Of a stretch of 50,807 bases of DNA, positions 37,584 to 46,258 are shown piece after piece. The DNA is from Gammaproteobacteria bacterium. GTDB taxonomy: Bacteria > Pseudomonadota > Gammaproteobacteria > UBA9339. The notes below the pieces were generated by a model, which saw only the letters and a program-made list of their open reading frames with translations, was not told the origin of the DNA and ran no database searches. A program made the translations under genes and the position numbers. Position 1 is the first letter of the stretch. Each line of letters begins with the position of its first letter. The stretch covers positions 71,846 through 122,652 of the forward strand of contig JAMCWR010000001.1 in assembly GCA_023480665.1 (NCBI GenBank), read 5' to 3'.

Positions 37584-40500
37584 TTAAGTATGCGCCCCAA
37601 ACAAATACGCGGCCATTCTTTCATTTTGTTCATTATGTACTACACTACTTGCACCTGTTACACCTGCTAATTCGTTAGTATGACCTGTCAATTCAGATAA
37701 GACACTCACTGTCCTTTCAAGCTCAGTTAACCGCATATGTAATGTTGCATTCTCTGCTTTCAAATCATCATAGCTTGATCTTGCGTGCGGGTTTGTCAAA
37801 GCGTTTGCAAAAACCTGCATGGAGCTTCCTCCGCTCACCCCTAGCTCTGAAACAGATTCCTTTACTTCTCTTGCATCTTGCCTGGCTCTTACTGCGATTT
37901 TTGCAGCTTCAGCTACTTTTTCTTCATTCTCTTGAATAGATTTTCTTAGCTTTTCTTGTTCAGATAGTAGCTTAGCCAGTTGCTCTTTAGTATCTGCTGG
38001 AGCGACTTGGACTGAAACATTGGAACAAGAAGCAGAAAAGAATCCTATTGAGGCAGAAGGTTGGGGTTGGGAATGTGGTACTAGAACAGGTCTTTTGCCT
38101 AATATGGTAACAACTATTATTGGAATTTCTTTAAGATCTGCAGGGGATGTGAATTTCTGATCGGTAATATTACTAAGGCAGACTTCACATTGAGTTTTAG
38201 CTAACTCCCTTACAGGATTATTGATATCGTCGGCTGTAAGCCAACATTTGGCGCTTTTTGCTGCTCTAAGAGCTCTACCCATGAGCCCATCGGACGACAT
38301 CTTTTTTAATTCCGATTCTTGAGCAAAGGTGAGTCTACGAGCAAGGGTTTCAGCAAAGATATCACCATCAGTTGTGGTTGGTAAAAAAACAACAATTTTA
38401 TTAATTTTTTGGAGTTTATTTCTACCGCTTAAGAAACTATGGGCTCCAGCTATGATATTTGAAAACATACCAATTATGGGAATACTGCTTCCGGCATCTC
38501 TTATGAAAGATACTATGCAATCATCTGTATCCATTTTTGCATTAGCAACTTGAGCTGGACCAGCTTTCGAATGAATTACTTTACAAGCTAATACGCTACC
38601 TGTGAGTAAAATCAGGAAGGTATTATAATAATCCTTTAATGCCCCATCTTGATTAATTATTTTAAGCTCTTCATCTTTGGTGTTTAATTCTCTTTGGTGT
38701 TCAATAACTTGTTTTAATTCTGCAGCATTTTTTTGTAATAGTGCTAAAGCAGCTCCTTTTGCACTAGGTATAGCTTGCAGATGATCATTTAGTTCTTGTT
38801 CTTTTTCTATCAAAGATTTTGCATCCAAGACTTCTCCCTTTGCTTCTTTTATATCAGCTAAACGCTCCATGATGTCTTTTTGCTTATTTAGTTCTTCCAT
38901 TAATTTACGTAATTCCTCAGCGCCAAGGCTTGAGGCTACTCTTTCGGAATCTTGACTTGCAGAAGATTTTGCTTCAGCCTTGATTTCGGCTTTGGTTTCT
39001 TTGGCTTCAGGTGTAGCTTTGCCTTCCTTAGCTTCGGGTGTAGCACCAGATTTTTCTTCTTTCACTTTAGCTTCATTTTTTTTAAGATTTGCTTCAACCT
39101 TAGCATCTGCAACTATTTGCTGTGGATTAGGGTTCGATTTTGCTTCTTTGGCTTCAGTCTTTACTTCTTTGGCTTCAGCTTTTGCATCACCTCTTCTTAT
39201 TTTTTGTAAGCGTTCCAGTGCTTCGTGAGCTTTGGGGTATTTAGCTTGGGATTTTTGATACCACAAGATAGCTCCATCAAAATTTTTTTCATCTTCACAG
39301 TATCTGCCAACTCTGTACTGGCTATACGGCTCATCAGGTGCGCGTTCTAAGACTTTTATATAATCAGCTTTGGAAAGAGTAGACGGAGTGGTTTGTGGTC
39401 TTGGGCCAAAGAGTGATTGGAAGAAAGATGGTGGTGCTAAATGTTTTTGCCACCTTTCTAAGAAAGCAACTGTTTCGGGGTGGTTTCCTAGCCTAGCAAG
39501 ATCGACCGCTGTTTTGCTTTTATTATTTTTATCGCGTATGTTTGCGCCGTTATTGAGCAGCCACTCGACAGTTGCTGTATAGCCGTTACCAGCAGCCCCT
39601 AACAAAGCCGTTCTGCCAAATTCATCTTTCTCATCAATTCTCGCTCCATGTCTAAGCAGCCACTCAACAGTTGCAGTCTGGCCGCTATAAGCGGCTGCTA
39701 ACAAAGCTGTTAAGTTGCTATCGCCACTCTCATCAATTTTTGCTCCATGCCCAAGTAGCCACTCGACAGTTGCTGTATAGCCGTTACCAGCAGCCAATAA
39801 CAAAGCCGTTCTGCCAAATTCATCTTTCTCATCAATTCTCGCTCCATGCCCAAGTAGCCACTCGACGGTTGCGGTATGGCCGTTACCAGCAGCCAATAAC
39901 AAAGCCGTTCCGCCAAATTCATCTTTTTCATCAAGCCTCGCCCCATGCCCAAGTAGCCACTCGACAGTTGTGGTATGGCCGTAATAAGCAGCCCATAACA
40001 AAGCTGTCATACAAGAATATATTTCTATTGCATTTGCAACACTTGCACCCGCTGTGACCAAACGTTGCACAGCATCAAGATTTCCTTTTTTTGCTGCCTC
40101 TAAGAGTTCTGCATTTAGTTTTGCTTGGTTTTGATCTTTAGCTTCATTCTCTTTTTGTAAGCGCTCAAAAGCTAAAAGAGCAGGAGGATATCTATTCGCT
40201 GCTTTTTGATACCACAAAAGTGCTTCTGCATTATTTCTCTCAGCTTCGCAGCATTGACCTACTTTGTATTGGGCGTAGGGTTCGGGTTCTTCACGGTGGA
40301 GCTTTGTAGTTTGTAGATAAACAGCTTTGGAAAGAGTTGGTGGAGAAGATTGGAATTTTGCTTCTGAATATTTTTGCCGACTTTCTAAGAAAGCGACTGT
40401 CTCGGGATGGTTTTCTAGTCTAGCAAGATCGACTGCTGTTCTATTAAAAACATCTTTATCACGTATGTTTGCACTATTATTAAGCAGCCACTCGACAGTT

Positions 40501-40967
40501 GTGGTATGGCCGTAATAAGCAGCCCCTAACAAAGCCGTCCAGCTGTAGAAATTATCTCTTTCATCAATCCTTGCTCCATGTCTAAGTAGCGATTCAGCAG
40601 TTGCGGTATGGCCATTAAAAGCGGCTCCTAACAAAGCTGTTTTCCCGCTATTATCTTTTTCATCAAGCCTCGCCCCATGCCCACCAAGTAGCCACTCGAC
40701 AGTTGTGGTATGGCCGTAATAAGCAGCCCATAACAAAGCTGTCATACAAGAATATATTTCTATTGCATTTGCAACACTTGCACCCGCTGTGACCAAGCGT
40801 TGTACAGCATCAAGATTTCCTTGTTTTGCTGCTTCTAAGAGTTCTGCATTTAGTTTTGCTTGGTTTTGGCTAGCTTTTTGTTCGCTCTTTTCTTCAGCCT
40901 TGGCTTCTTTTTTTTCTTCTTTTGCTTCTTTAGCTTCTGGTAATCGAACAGCTACTGTAGTTGACAT
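37584..40967 (-). CDS. Ankyrin-repeat protein with Sel1-like and coiled-coil regions, effector-like
   Basis: 1127 residues, no signal peptide. A charged Lys/Glu/Ala N-terminus is followed by two homologous modules (about 35-275 and 280-590). Each has the block NQAKLNAELLEAAK, several ankyrin repeats (GHTATVEWLLGHGARIDEKD type) and one Sel1-like repeat (QYRVGRYCEDEKNFDGAILWYQK). Then come a KEAK-type low-complexity linker (595-670), a coiled coil (about 680-780), a hydrophobic helix (FLILLTGSVLACKVI), an unknown domain with IPIIGMFSNIIAGAHSFLSG, and a last coiled coil. GAGGTG precedes the ATG. Ankyrin proteins of this size in Legionella-type bacteria are often injected into host cells; that is inference here. 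Confidence 0.88.
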   Translation of the reverse strand: MSTTVAVRLPEAKEAKEEKKEAKAEEKSEQKASQNQAKLNAELLEAAKQGNLDAVQRLVTAGASVANAIEIYSCMTALLWAAYYGHTTTVEWLLGGHGARLDEKDNSGKTALLGAAFNGHTATAESLLRHGARIDERDNFYSWTALLGAAYYGHTTTVEWLLNNSANIRDKDVFNRTAVDLARLENHPETVAFLESRQKYSEAKFQSSPPTLSKAVYLQTTKLHREEPEPYAQYKVGQCCEAERNNAEALLWYQKAANRYPPALLAFERLQKENEAKDQNQAKLNAELLEAAKKGNLDAVQRLVTAGASVANAIEIYSCMTALLWAAYYGHTTTVEWLLGHGARLDEKDEFGGTALLLAAGNGHTATVEWLLGHGARIDEKDEFGRTALLLAAGNGYTATVEWLLGHGAKIDESGDSNLTALLAAAYSGQTATVEWLLRHGARIDEKDEFGRTALLGAAGNGYTATVEWLLNNGANIRDKNNKSKTAVDLARLGNHPETVAFLERWQKHLAPPSFFQSLFGPRPQTTPSTLSKADYIKVLERAPDEPYSQYRVGRYCEDEKNFDGAILWYQKSQAKYPKAHEALERLQKIRRGDAKAEAKEVKTEAKEAKSNPNPQQIVADAKVEANLKKNEAKVKEEKSGATPEAKEGKATPEAKETKAEIKAEAKSSASQDSERVASSLGAEELRKLMEELNKQKDIMERLADIKEAKGEVLDAKSLIEKEQELNDHLQAIPSAKGAALALLQKNAAELKQVIEHQRELNTKDEELKIINQDGALKDYYNTFLILLTGSVLACKVIHSKAGPAQVANAKMDTDDCIVSFIRDAGSSIPIIGMFSNIIAGAHSFLSGRNKLQKINKIVVFLPTTTDGDIFAETLARRLTFAQESELKKMSSDGLMGRALRAAKSAKCWLTADDINNPVRELAKTQCEVCLSNITDQKFTSPADLKEIPIIVVTILGKRPVLVPHSQPQPSASIGFFSASCSNVSVQVAPADTKEQLAKLLSEQEKLRKSIQENEEKVAEAAKIAVRARQDAREVKESVSELGVSGGSSMQVFANALTNPHARSSYDDLKAENATLHMRLTELERTVSVLSELTGHTNELAGVTGASSVVHNEQNERMAAYLFGAHT

Positions 40968-41242
40968 GGGACACCTCTTTTTTAATAAGGTTTTATAGGA
41001 AATTTAGTTTATTATTATAGAGCAAAACTTAATTTCTTTCAAAAAAGAAAACGGGTTGTTATGTTTTAAATATAACAAGAGTGTTTTTTGTATCAGAAGC
41101 TAAGGCAAAGTAATTTATTAACAATTCATGAAAAGATCGGAACAAGATTAAAATTAGGTTAGATATAAAGTATAAAGAAATGCATTGCCGTCAGCATGCA
41201 CATGCTTATTGATAGCGCAAACTTGCTAAGCCTGGCAGTGGC

Positions 41243-42490
41243 TTAATCACCAAATCTATAAATAAAATCCAGACCGATGGAATCTCGTGAAGTATAATCT
41301 TCTATTCTATAGTTCGAACTGTAAACAAAACGTACCCCAACCTTGTTAAACATATATTGTATTCCTGCTCCATAATTTAGATCAAAGAAGGTGTATACGT
41401 GATGCACACTTTCATCACTAGAATCATTAATAGGTATAACATAATCTTGCGCGAAGTGTTTAAGAGATGGGCCTGCTTTTACGAAGAAATCAAAATGATT
41501 ATTTATTGGAATATAAAAGATGGCGTCTATGTATCCGTCATTTCCTTGCGTATATGAGATGACAGTTGCGCCAGAATTTTTATCTTTACCTATATAATCT
41601 CCTATATGCTCAAAACCAATTTCCCCGCCTAAATAATTTGAAATACGTTTTCCAAATAGTGCTTCATAACCGAATCCTTTTGATTTTAATAAATACTGTT
41701 CTGCGTGAGGTGACCCATCACGTAACTTGAGAGTTTCATCCAACTCTGAAATATGATTTACACCTGTTCCTATATACCAACCCAAAGATTGGCTATCAAT
41801 ATCAGCGGTTTCTTGATTTTTATTTGCGGGCGCAAATAAATAGAAAACATCTAAATCTACCCAATCACGCGCGCCATATTGTCCGCCGATCAACTCAGAG
41901 TGTCGTGAGCTCATGCGGCGATAATTGGAATTGAAAGCTGCGCGTAGCCCAATGTTTTTGTATGTATATTGCAAGCCAGCGCCGTAGTTAAGATCAAAAG
42001 TGGTATATTTATACACGGCTGATCCTCCACCGGCTTCGTTACCACCACCAATGCTTTCAAAATGTTGTAGCGCAGGGCCAGCTTTTATAAAAAGCTCGAA
42101 ACCATATACAATCGGTAAATACACAAAACCCTCTACGTATGTATTGTACATTTCGGTGTAAGTTCTAACTATTTTCCCTGTTAAGTTATCAGTACCATCA
42201 GATTTCCCGGGATATGCAAATCCAAATTGAAAACCAAGATATTTTGAAATACGGTCACCAACAAATGCATTGAACCCAATATTCGAATTTGTCATCTCTT
42301 CATCTTCAGTCATAAAACCAGTAGCAGTGCCGCGATCGTACAATAATGCGACACGGCTTAAACCTAAGCCCGCATACCAGCCCAAAGGGCAAGGGTATGG
42401 GCTTGGATATGTCTCTGCTAATCCAGGATTGTTTATCATCGCCAAAAAAAGGAAACATGTAATTTGTATTTTTTTGTTATATAGAGACAT
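41243..42490 (-). CDS. Outer-membrane protein of two tandem beta-barrel domains
   Basis: 415 residues from ATG 42490, chosen because AGGAG lies eight bases upstream; a longer frame to 42541 has no site. A signal peptide (KIQITCFLFLAMINNPGLAE) is followed by two homologous halves. Each begins with GWYxGxG, has an ISxYLGxxxGF segment, a PIxxxFxxFxKAGPxLxHF segment and FDLNYGAGxQY, and ends with an aromatic strand (LDVFYLFAP; LDFIYRFGD). Alternating hydrophobic strands and a terminal aromatic fit OmpA/OmpX-type small barrels. Two complete barrels in one chain are unusual. Confidence 0.85.
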   Translation of the reverse strand: MSLYNKKIQITCFLFLAMINNPGLAETYPSPYPCPLGWYAGLGLSRVALLYDRGTATGFMTEDEEMTNSNIGFNAFVGDRISKYLGFQFGFAYPGKSDGTDNLTGKIVRTYTEMYNTYVEGFVYLPIVYGFELFIKAGPALQHFESIGGGNEAGGGSAVYKYTTFDLNYGAGLQYTYKNIGLRAAFNSNYRRMSSRHSELIGGQYGARDWVDLDVFYLFAPANKNQETADIDSQSLGWYIGTGVNHISELDETLKLRDGSPHAEQYLLKSKGFGYEALFGKRISNYLGGEIGFEHIGDYIGKDKNSGATVISYTQGNDGYIDAIFYIPINNHFDFFVKAGPSLKHFAQDYVIPINDSSDESVHHVYTFFDLNYGAGIQYMFNKVGVRFVYSSNYRIEDYTSRDSIGLDFIYRFGD

Positions 42491-42881
42491 TGTTTTACTC
42501 CTAAAATTAATTTCATCGCGGCTTGCCGCATAAAATCGCATACAAGAGCTCGTTTGTCCATTTTCTTATCCAGTCTAAATAAAAATCTTAATTATTTAGC
42601 TATAGCAAGGCATAGCAAAATCCCAATGTAAATAAATAATTAATTTTTGTATTGTTGCATCTAAATGCTGTTGATAAATGCATTTGGTTTATTGGGTGTA
42701 TTAATCGTGTTATTATAAATTAATCAAATGCTAGGTTGATTAAATAATTATTTTAGGCAATTTATGACGCATTTAATTATGATGACAAGGAAGAAAGAAA
42801 TGAATTATAAAGAAATGACCGCTACTTGCGGGTTAGGTTCGGATTTTTATAGCCAATATATCACGTAGGAGAATAAACAAA
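42491..42881. other. Intergenic region between divergent OMP and nitroreductase genes
   Basis: About 390 AT-rich bases that must contain both promoters, though none stands out. The only coding-like item is the small frame at 42800-42868. Confidence 0.5.
42800..42868 (+). CDS. Possible 22-residue leader peptide or gene remnant
   Basis: ATG 42800 follows AAGGAAGAAAG. The peptide begins MNYKEMTATCGLG, reminiscent of the start of DUF3795-type proteins (M-T-x-x-C-G-L-D-C), but it stops after 22 residues. Its TAG overlaps the GGAG ribosome-binding site of the nitroreductase gene. It could be a remnant or a translated leader; chance cannot be excluded. Confidence 0.3.
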   Translation: MNYKEMTATCGLGSDFYSQYIT

Positions 42882-43628
42882 ATGAACGACACTATTAAAA
42901 CCATTCATAGCCTCAGAACAATTCATGGCAATTTTTCTGACAAAAAAATTAGTGATAATGATCTTGAGACAATTCTTCAAGCCTCTGTGTGTGCAGCAAC
43001 TGCATCAGCACGTCAAACCTATTCAATTCTTGTTATAAGAGACAAAGAAAAAATGCATCAGCTGTCTGAATACATAGGGGATGTCCTTTTAATATTTTGC
43101 GTTGATTTCACGCGCCTCATTGAATTAGCTAAGCACCTTAACCACGAGTTTGATGTAAGCGATGCTATTGGATTCGTTACGGGAAGCACAGATACAATTA
43201 TGGCAGCACAAACTGCTTGCATCGCCGCAAAAAGTTTAGGAATTGATTCTCTCTTTACCCAAAGAGGGATGCATCGACGTGATATTGCAAAAGTTTTTGA
43301 TATTCTTAATTTGCCAGAGCAATATTGTTTTCCTTTGGTTGCTTTAGTTCTTGGTTATCCTCGCGCTGAACCAGAGTTTCAAAAAGGACGTCTCACGGGA
43401 AAAAGTATTATACATTGGGGTACCTATCACTGCTTATCCACAGACGAAAAAGAAGCGTTAGTTGCGCAATATGATGATACAAACAAACACCTTGGTCTAA
43501 TTGATAATTGGGCACAATTGGGCATGAAACACTATTTAGATTGGTTTTATAGCAAATGGTCACAGCGTGTTGATACAAAAAATTTTGTAACAGCGCTAAA
43601 AAAATCTGGGTTTTTACCTTCGGAATAA
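42882..43628 (+). CDS. Nitroreductase-family flavoprotein
   Basis: 248 residues of the FMN-dependent nitroreductase fold: SLRTIHGNFSDKKISDNDLETIL (N-terminal FMN-phosphate helix, with Arg12), SARQTYSILVIRD, the mid-region AAQTACIAAKSLGIDS and FPLVALVLGYPRAEPEFQKGR, which is typical of NfsA/Frp-like members. A C-terminal extension (about 195-248) is helical. The reaction and natural substrate cannot be told. GGAG precedes the ATG. The first 27 codons are duplicated after the next gene (44185-44271). Confidence 0.88.
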   Translation: MNDTIKTIHSLRTIHGNFSDKKISDNDLETILQASVCAATASARQTYSILVIRDKEKMHQLSEYIGDVLLIFCVDFTRLIELAKHLNHEFDVSDAIGFVTGSTDTIMAAQTACIAAKSLGIDSLFTQRGMHRRDIAKVFDILNLPEQYCFPLVALVLGYPRAEPEFQKGRLTGKSIIHWGTYHCLSTDEKEALVAQYDDTNKHLGLIDNWAQLGMKHYLDWFYSKWSQRVDTKNFVTALKKSGFLPSE

Positions 43629-43636
43629 GAGACTAA

Positions 43637-43655
43637 AGCCTGGGTAACCCAGGTT
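43637..43655. terminator. Hairpin after the nitroreductase gene
   Basis: CCTGGG-TAA-CCCAGG forms a compact stem nine bases past the stop codon. Only a weak T-rich stretch follows, so termination efficiency is uncertain. Confidence 0.45.
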
Positions 43656-43720
43656 AACGATAATTTATGATTTAGAAATATATTTCATAATATTGAATTT
43701 TTCATAGGGGCGTATTTTTT

Positions 43721-44185
43721 ATGAGAAGGCATGAGCGCGAAATTACTGCAAAAAACGCATTAGAAGTAATTATGCGTAAAGCTTCAATATGCTACTTAGG
43801 GTTGTCTGATAATAACATTCCTTATTGTGTACCAATGAATTTTGGCTATGCGAATAATGCTTTGTATTTGCACTCAGCACTGCTTGGCAAAAAGATCGAT
43901 ATTATTAAAACTAACAAACGTGTCTGTTTTACCATAGTTAATGATTACAAAGTAATAATTGGCAGCAATGCTTGCGCTTCTACCACCCATTATCAAAGCG
44001 TAATTGGGTTTGGTGACGCTGTTTTACTTGAAGACCGGAAAGAGAAGATTGAAGGGCTCAATATATTGATGCAACAACAGGATCATAATACGAACACAAA
44101 ACAAATCGATTATGGTGCTGCTATCGACCGCATTCTAATAATCAAAGTTAATATCGATACCTTAACTGGCAAAGAGAATTTATAA
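43721..44185 (+). CDS. Pyridoxamine 5'-phosphate oxidase-like flavin protein (NimA type)
   Basis: 154 residues of the split-barrel flavin family: MRRHEREITAKNALEVIMRKASICYLGLSDNNIPYCVPMNF at the N-terminus is characteristic of the NimA-like 5-nitroimidazole reductase group. LYLHSALLGKKIDII, then CFTIVNDYKVIIG and the closing SVIGFGDAVLLED follow that family. A ribosome-binding AGGGG is about 12 bases upstream. It follows a nitroreductase gene in the same direction, so a joint redox role is plausible but unproven. Confidence 0.87.
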   Translation: MRRHEREITAKNALEVIMRKASICYLGLSDNNIPYCVPMNFGYANNALYLHSALLGKKIDIIKTNKRVCFTIVNDYKVIIGSNACASTTHYQSVIGFGDAVLLEDRKEKIEGLNILMQQQDHNTNTKQIDYGAAIDRILIIKVNIDTLTGKENL

Positions 44186-44271
44186 TGAACGACACCATTA
44201 AGACTATTCATAGCCTCAGAACAATTCATGGCAATTTTTCTGACAAAAAAATTAGTGATAATGATTTTTAA
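44185..44271 (+). pseudogene. Truncated duplicate of the nitroreductase 5' end
   Basis: The 28-codon frame starts MNDTIKTIHSLRTIHG and its first 27 residues equal those of the gene at 42882. Over the first 81 bases the DNA differs at only three positions, all silent (ACT/ACC, AAA/AAG, ACC/ACT). Similarity fades after that and a TAA follows. The ATG overlaps the stop of the NimA-like gene (TAATG). Confidence 0.85.
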
Positions 44272-44307
44272 GGTAATTCTTACTAATATTTGTTAAAGAG
44301 GTGAATT

Positions 44308-46209
44308 ATGCCAATTGATGAAAGTATTTTAAAGAGAATTCAAAGCAATGATATTACCTTAACACAGCTATCTCTTCGTGGTAAGAGTTTAACAGATAAT
44401 GATATATACTTGTTAATCACTGCGCTAAGAACCAACACTCATCTTAAAACACTTGATTTGACAAATAACAGAATTACTACCGCAGCTGCTAAAAGTTTAA
44501 TTGAAAACTGTCGCCTCACAAAACTACAAATCTATAATGGTAACAAAAATATTGGGAAATCAGGGTTAGGAGTATTGTTTGAAGCAATCAAAAAAAATCC
44601 TATACTCAGAGAATTTCCTATCCAAGGTGGTTCCGGGGGAACTATCGAAGCAATTAGAAAATATTTAAAAGAACGTTCTGCCGTGCCGTTTATTATTCCT
44701 ACATTTGCAAGTGTTGCCGCTGACATTGCGCAACAAAATGCATTAAAACAAGAATGTAAAGTTGTAAAGGTAAAAGTAGAGGTAGAGCCTCTGAGAGAGC
44801 ATGTTTTGTATCAGGGGGATGCTCGTACTATTGTGGCTGCACCATTAATTGCTTCAACTTCAGCTATGCTTGGCGCAGCAATTGCAGGCGGCACTACAAC
44901 AACTAGAGATGATAGAAAAATTGTTGTTGATGAGAAAAAAGCAGAAGCAGCGCAAAAAGCTGTGCAGAGATTAGGTGGTGATCCAAGCGCAGAAAAAAAA
45001 CATGAAAAAGAAGCAGTGGTACGTCAAATTATCTCAAAGAAAACTGGGGGAATAAGGGTAAAGGTCTCAAACCGACTTGAATGGTTTTCAAATCCTGATG
45101 AGGGTAGGGAAAAACAACTGTGCAGGATGGTACAAACTCAATCTCGTTTTTTTGATATTGATAGGTCAAAAAATCTTTATACACAAGGGTTAAGTGAAAC
45201 ATTTAGACGTTCTCGCTGTGGCATATCACAATGCGCAGTTGATATCACGCGATATAGCGGACGGTCCTATATTACAGCAGATGCCGGTGCCTTAAAAAAA
45301 CAGTTACAGCTACAAGGTGTGGACAAAAAAGAGTTAACTAGTTATGCGGATATTGAGGCAAAACTTGGTTATGCAGTAACAGTACCTCGTTCAAATAATA
45401 TGTGCAATGGAGTTTGGGAATTAGTCTCAATGGGATATTCTACCGTTAGTTACCAGATAAAACCATTGCCAGGACATCTTGGAAATCGTCTGATAAAAGG
45501 TTTGAGTAAATATGGTCATAACGGCTCTTCAGATATTTTGTATAATATTTATCAAATTATTGGAGTCCCTGGCGTAGATGATAGCAAAGAAACAATCGCA
45601 CGACATCAAGAGAATGAAAGAAAATTAGCTCGGCTTTTTTTAGATGCCGCTTCAAAACCATTTGAAATTAATCCACAAAAGCTAATTGAATATGGGATTA
45701 ATTCGGCATATAAAAAACCCGCGGTTTATAATTATCTAAACAGAATTTTGGTTCTATGTAATTTTCACGAGATCTCTCGGAGAATGTACCCAGGTAGAAG
45801 AACTGAGAGCAGGGGCGGGGGCGATGTTGAAGAGATGCCATTTGCTTTGACTTATATTGAAGCGTTAGAGTTGGTTGCCTCAGGTCATGCATATATGAAA
45901 GATGTATTTGGCAGTAACTGCAAATTTGGGCTTCCCACAGTAGATGAGTCAAGTGCTGTGTATAGCATTCGTGGTATGGAAGGCAAAGTTTATCAATTGC
46001 ATGATGAATATTTTCAAAAAGAAGTAAAATTATCTACAGATGAAGTAAGAACAATAGCCGATCTTGAAAGTAAATATTCTGGTAGACACTACGTTGCTTT
46101 TTTTCGTGAACCTCTGCATCAAAAACTTCGCCAAGTATATGGTGGTGGATATGATACAGATAACGAAGGGTATAAGTCTTCGGATGAAGAGACTAATTCA
46201 TATTCATAG
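44308..46209 (+). CDS. Leucine-rich-repeat protein with acidic tail, effector-like
   Basis: 633 residues, no signal peptide. The first about 110 residues are ribonuclease-inhibitor-type LRRs (LSLRGKSLTDNDIYLLITAL, LKTLDLTNNRITTAAAKSLI, IGKSGLGVLFEAIKKNP). The rest is unclassified: a charged, Ala-rich middle (EAAQKAVQRLGGDPSAEKKHEKEA), a domain with several Cys and His (RSRCGISQCAVDITRYSG, LVLCNFHEISRRMYPG), and an acidic end (YDTDNEGYKSSDEETNSYS). AGAGGTG precedes the ATG. LRR plus an acidic/Ser C-terminus suggests a type IV secretion substrate, but no motif proves it. Confidence 0.82.
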   Translation: MPIDESILKRIQSNDITLTQLSLRGKSLTDNDIYLLITALRTNTHLKTLDLTNNRITTAAAKSLIENCRLTKLQIYNGNKNIGKSGLGVLFEAIKKNPILREFPIQGGSGGTIEAIRKYLKERSAVPFIIPTFASVAADIAQQNALKQECKVVKVKVEVEPLREHVLYQGDARTIVAAPLIASTSAMLGAAIAGGTTTTRDDRKIVVDEKKAEAAQKAVQRLGGDPSAEKKHEKEAVVRQIISKKTGGIRVKVSNRLEWFSNPDEGREKQLCRMVQTQSRFFDIDRSKNLYTQGLSETFRRSRCGISQCAVDITRYSGRSYITADAGALKKQLQLQGVDKKELTSYADIEAKLGYAVTVPRSNNMCNGVWELVSMGYSTVSYQIKPLPGHLGNRLIKGLSKYGHNGSSDILYNIYQIIGVPGVDDSKETIARHQENERKLARLFLDAASKPFEINPQKLIEYGINSAYKKPAVYNYLNRILVLCNFHEISRRMYPGRRTESRGGGDVEEMPFALTYIEALELVASGHAYMKDVFGSNCKFGLPTVDESSAVYSIRGMEGKVYQLHDEYFQKEVKLSTDEVRTIADLESKYSGRHYVAFFREPLHQKLRQVYGGGYDTDNEGYKSSDEETNSYS

Positions 46210-46258
46210 TGTCTTAATTGTATGCACGATTTAAACCCAGGTCTCTTTACGTTTTTGA

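Noticed and set aside
39600..40760. Regularly spaced near-identical DNA repeats, possible CRISPR
   Set aside because: They are in-frame ankyrin codons of about 99 bases without unique spacers.
41193..41206. Palindrome AGCATGCACATGCT after the outer-membrane protein gene
   Set aside because: The loop is too short for a hairpin and no T-tract follows; it may be chance.
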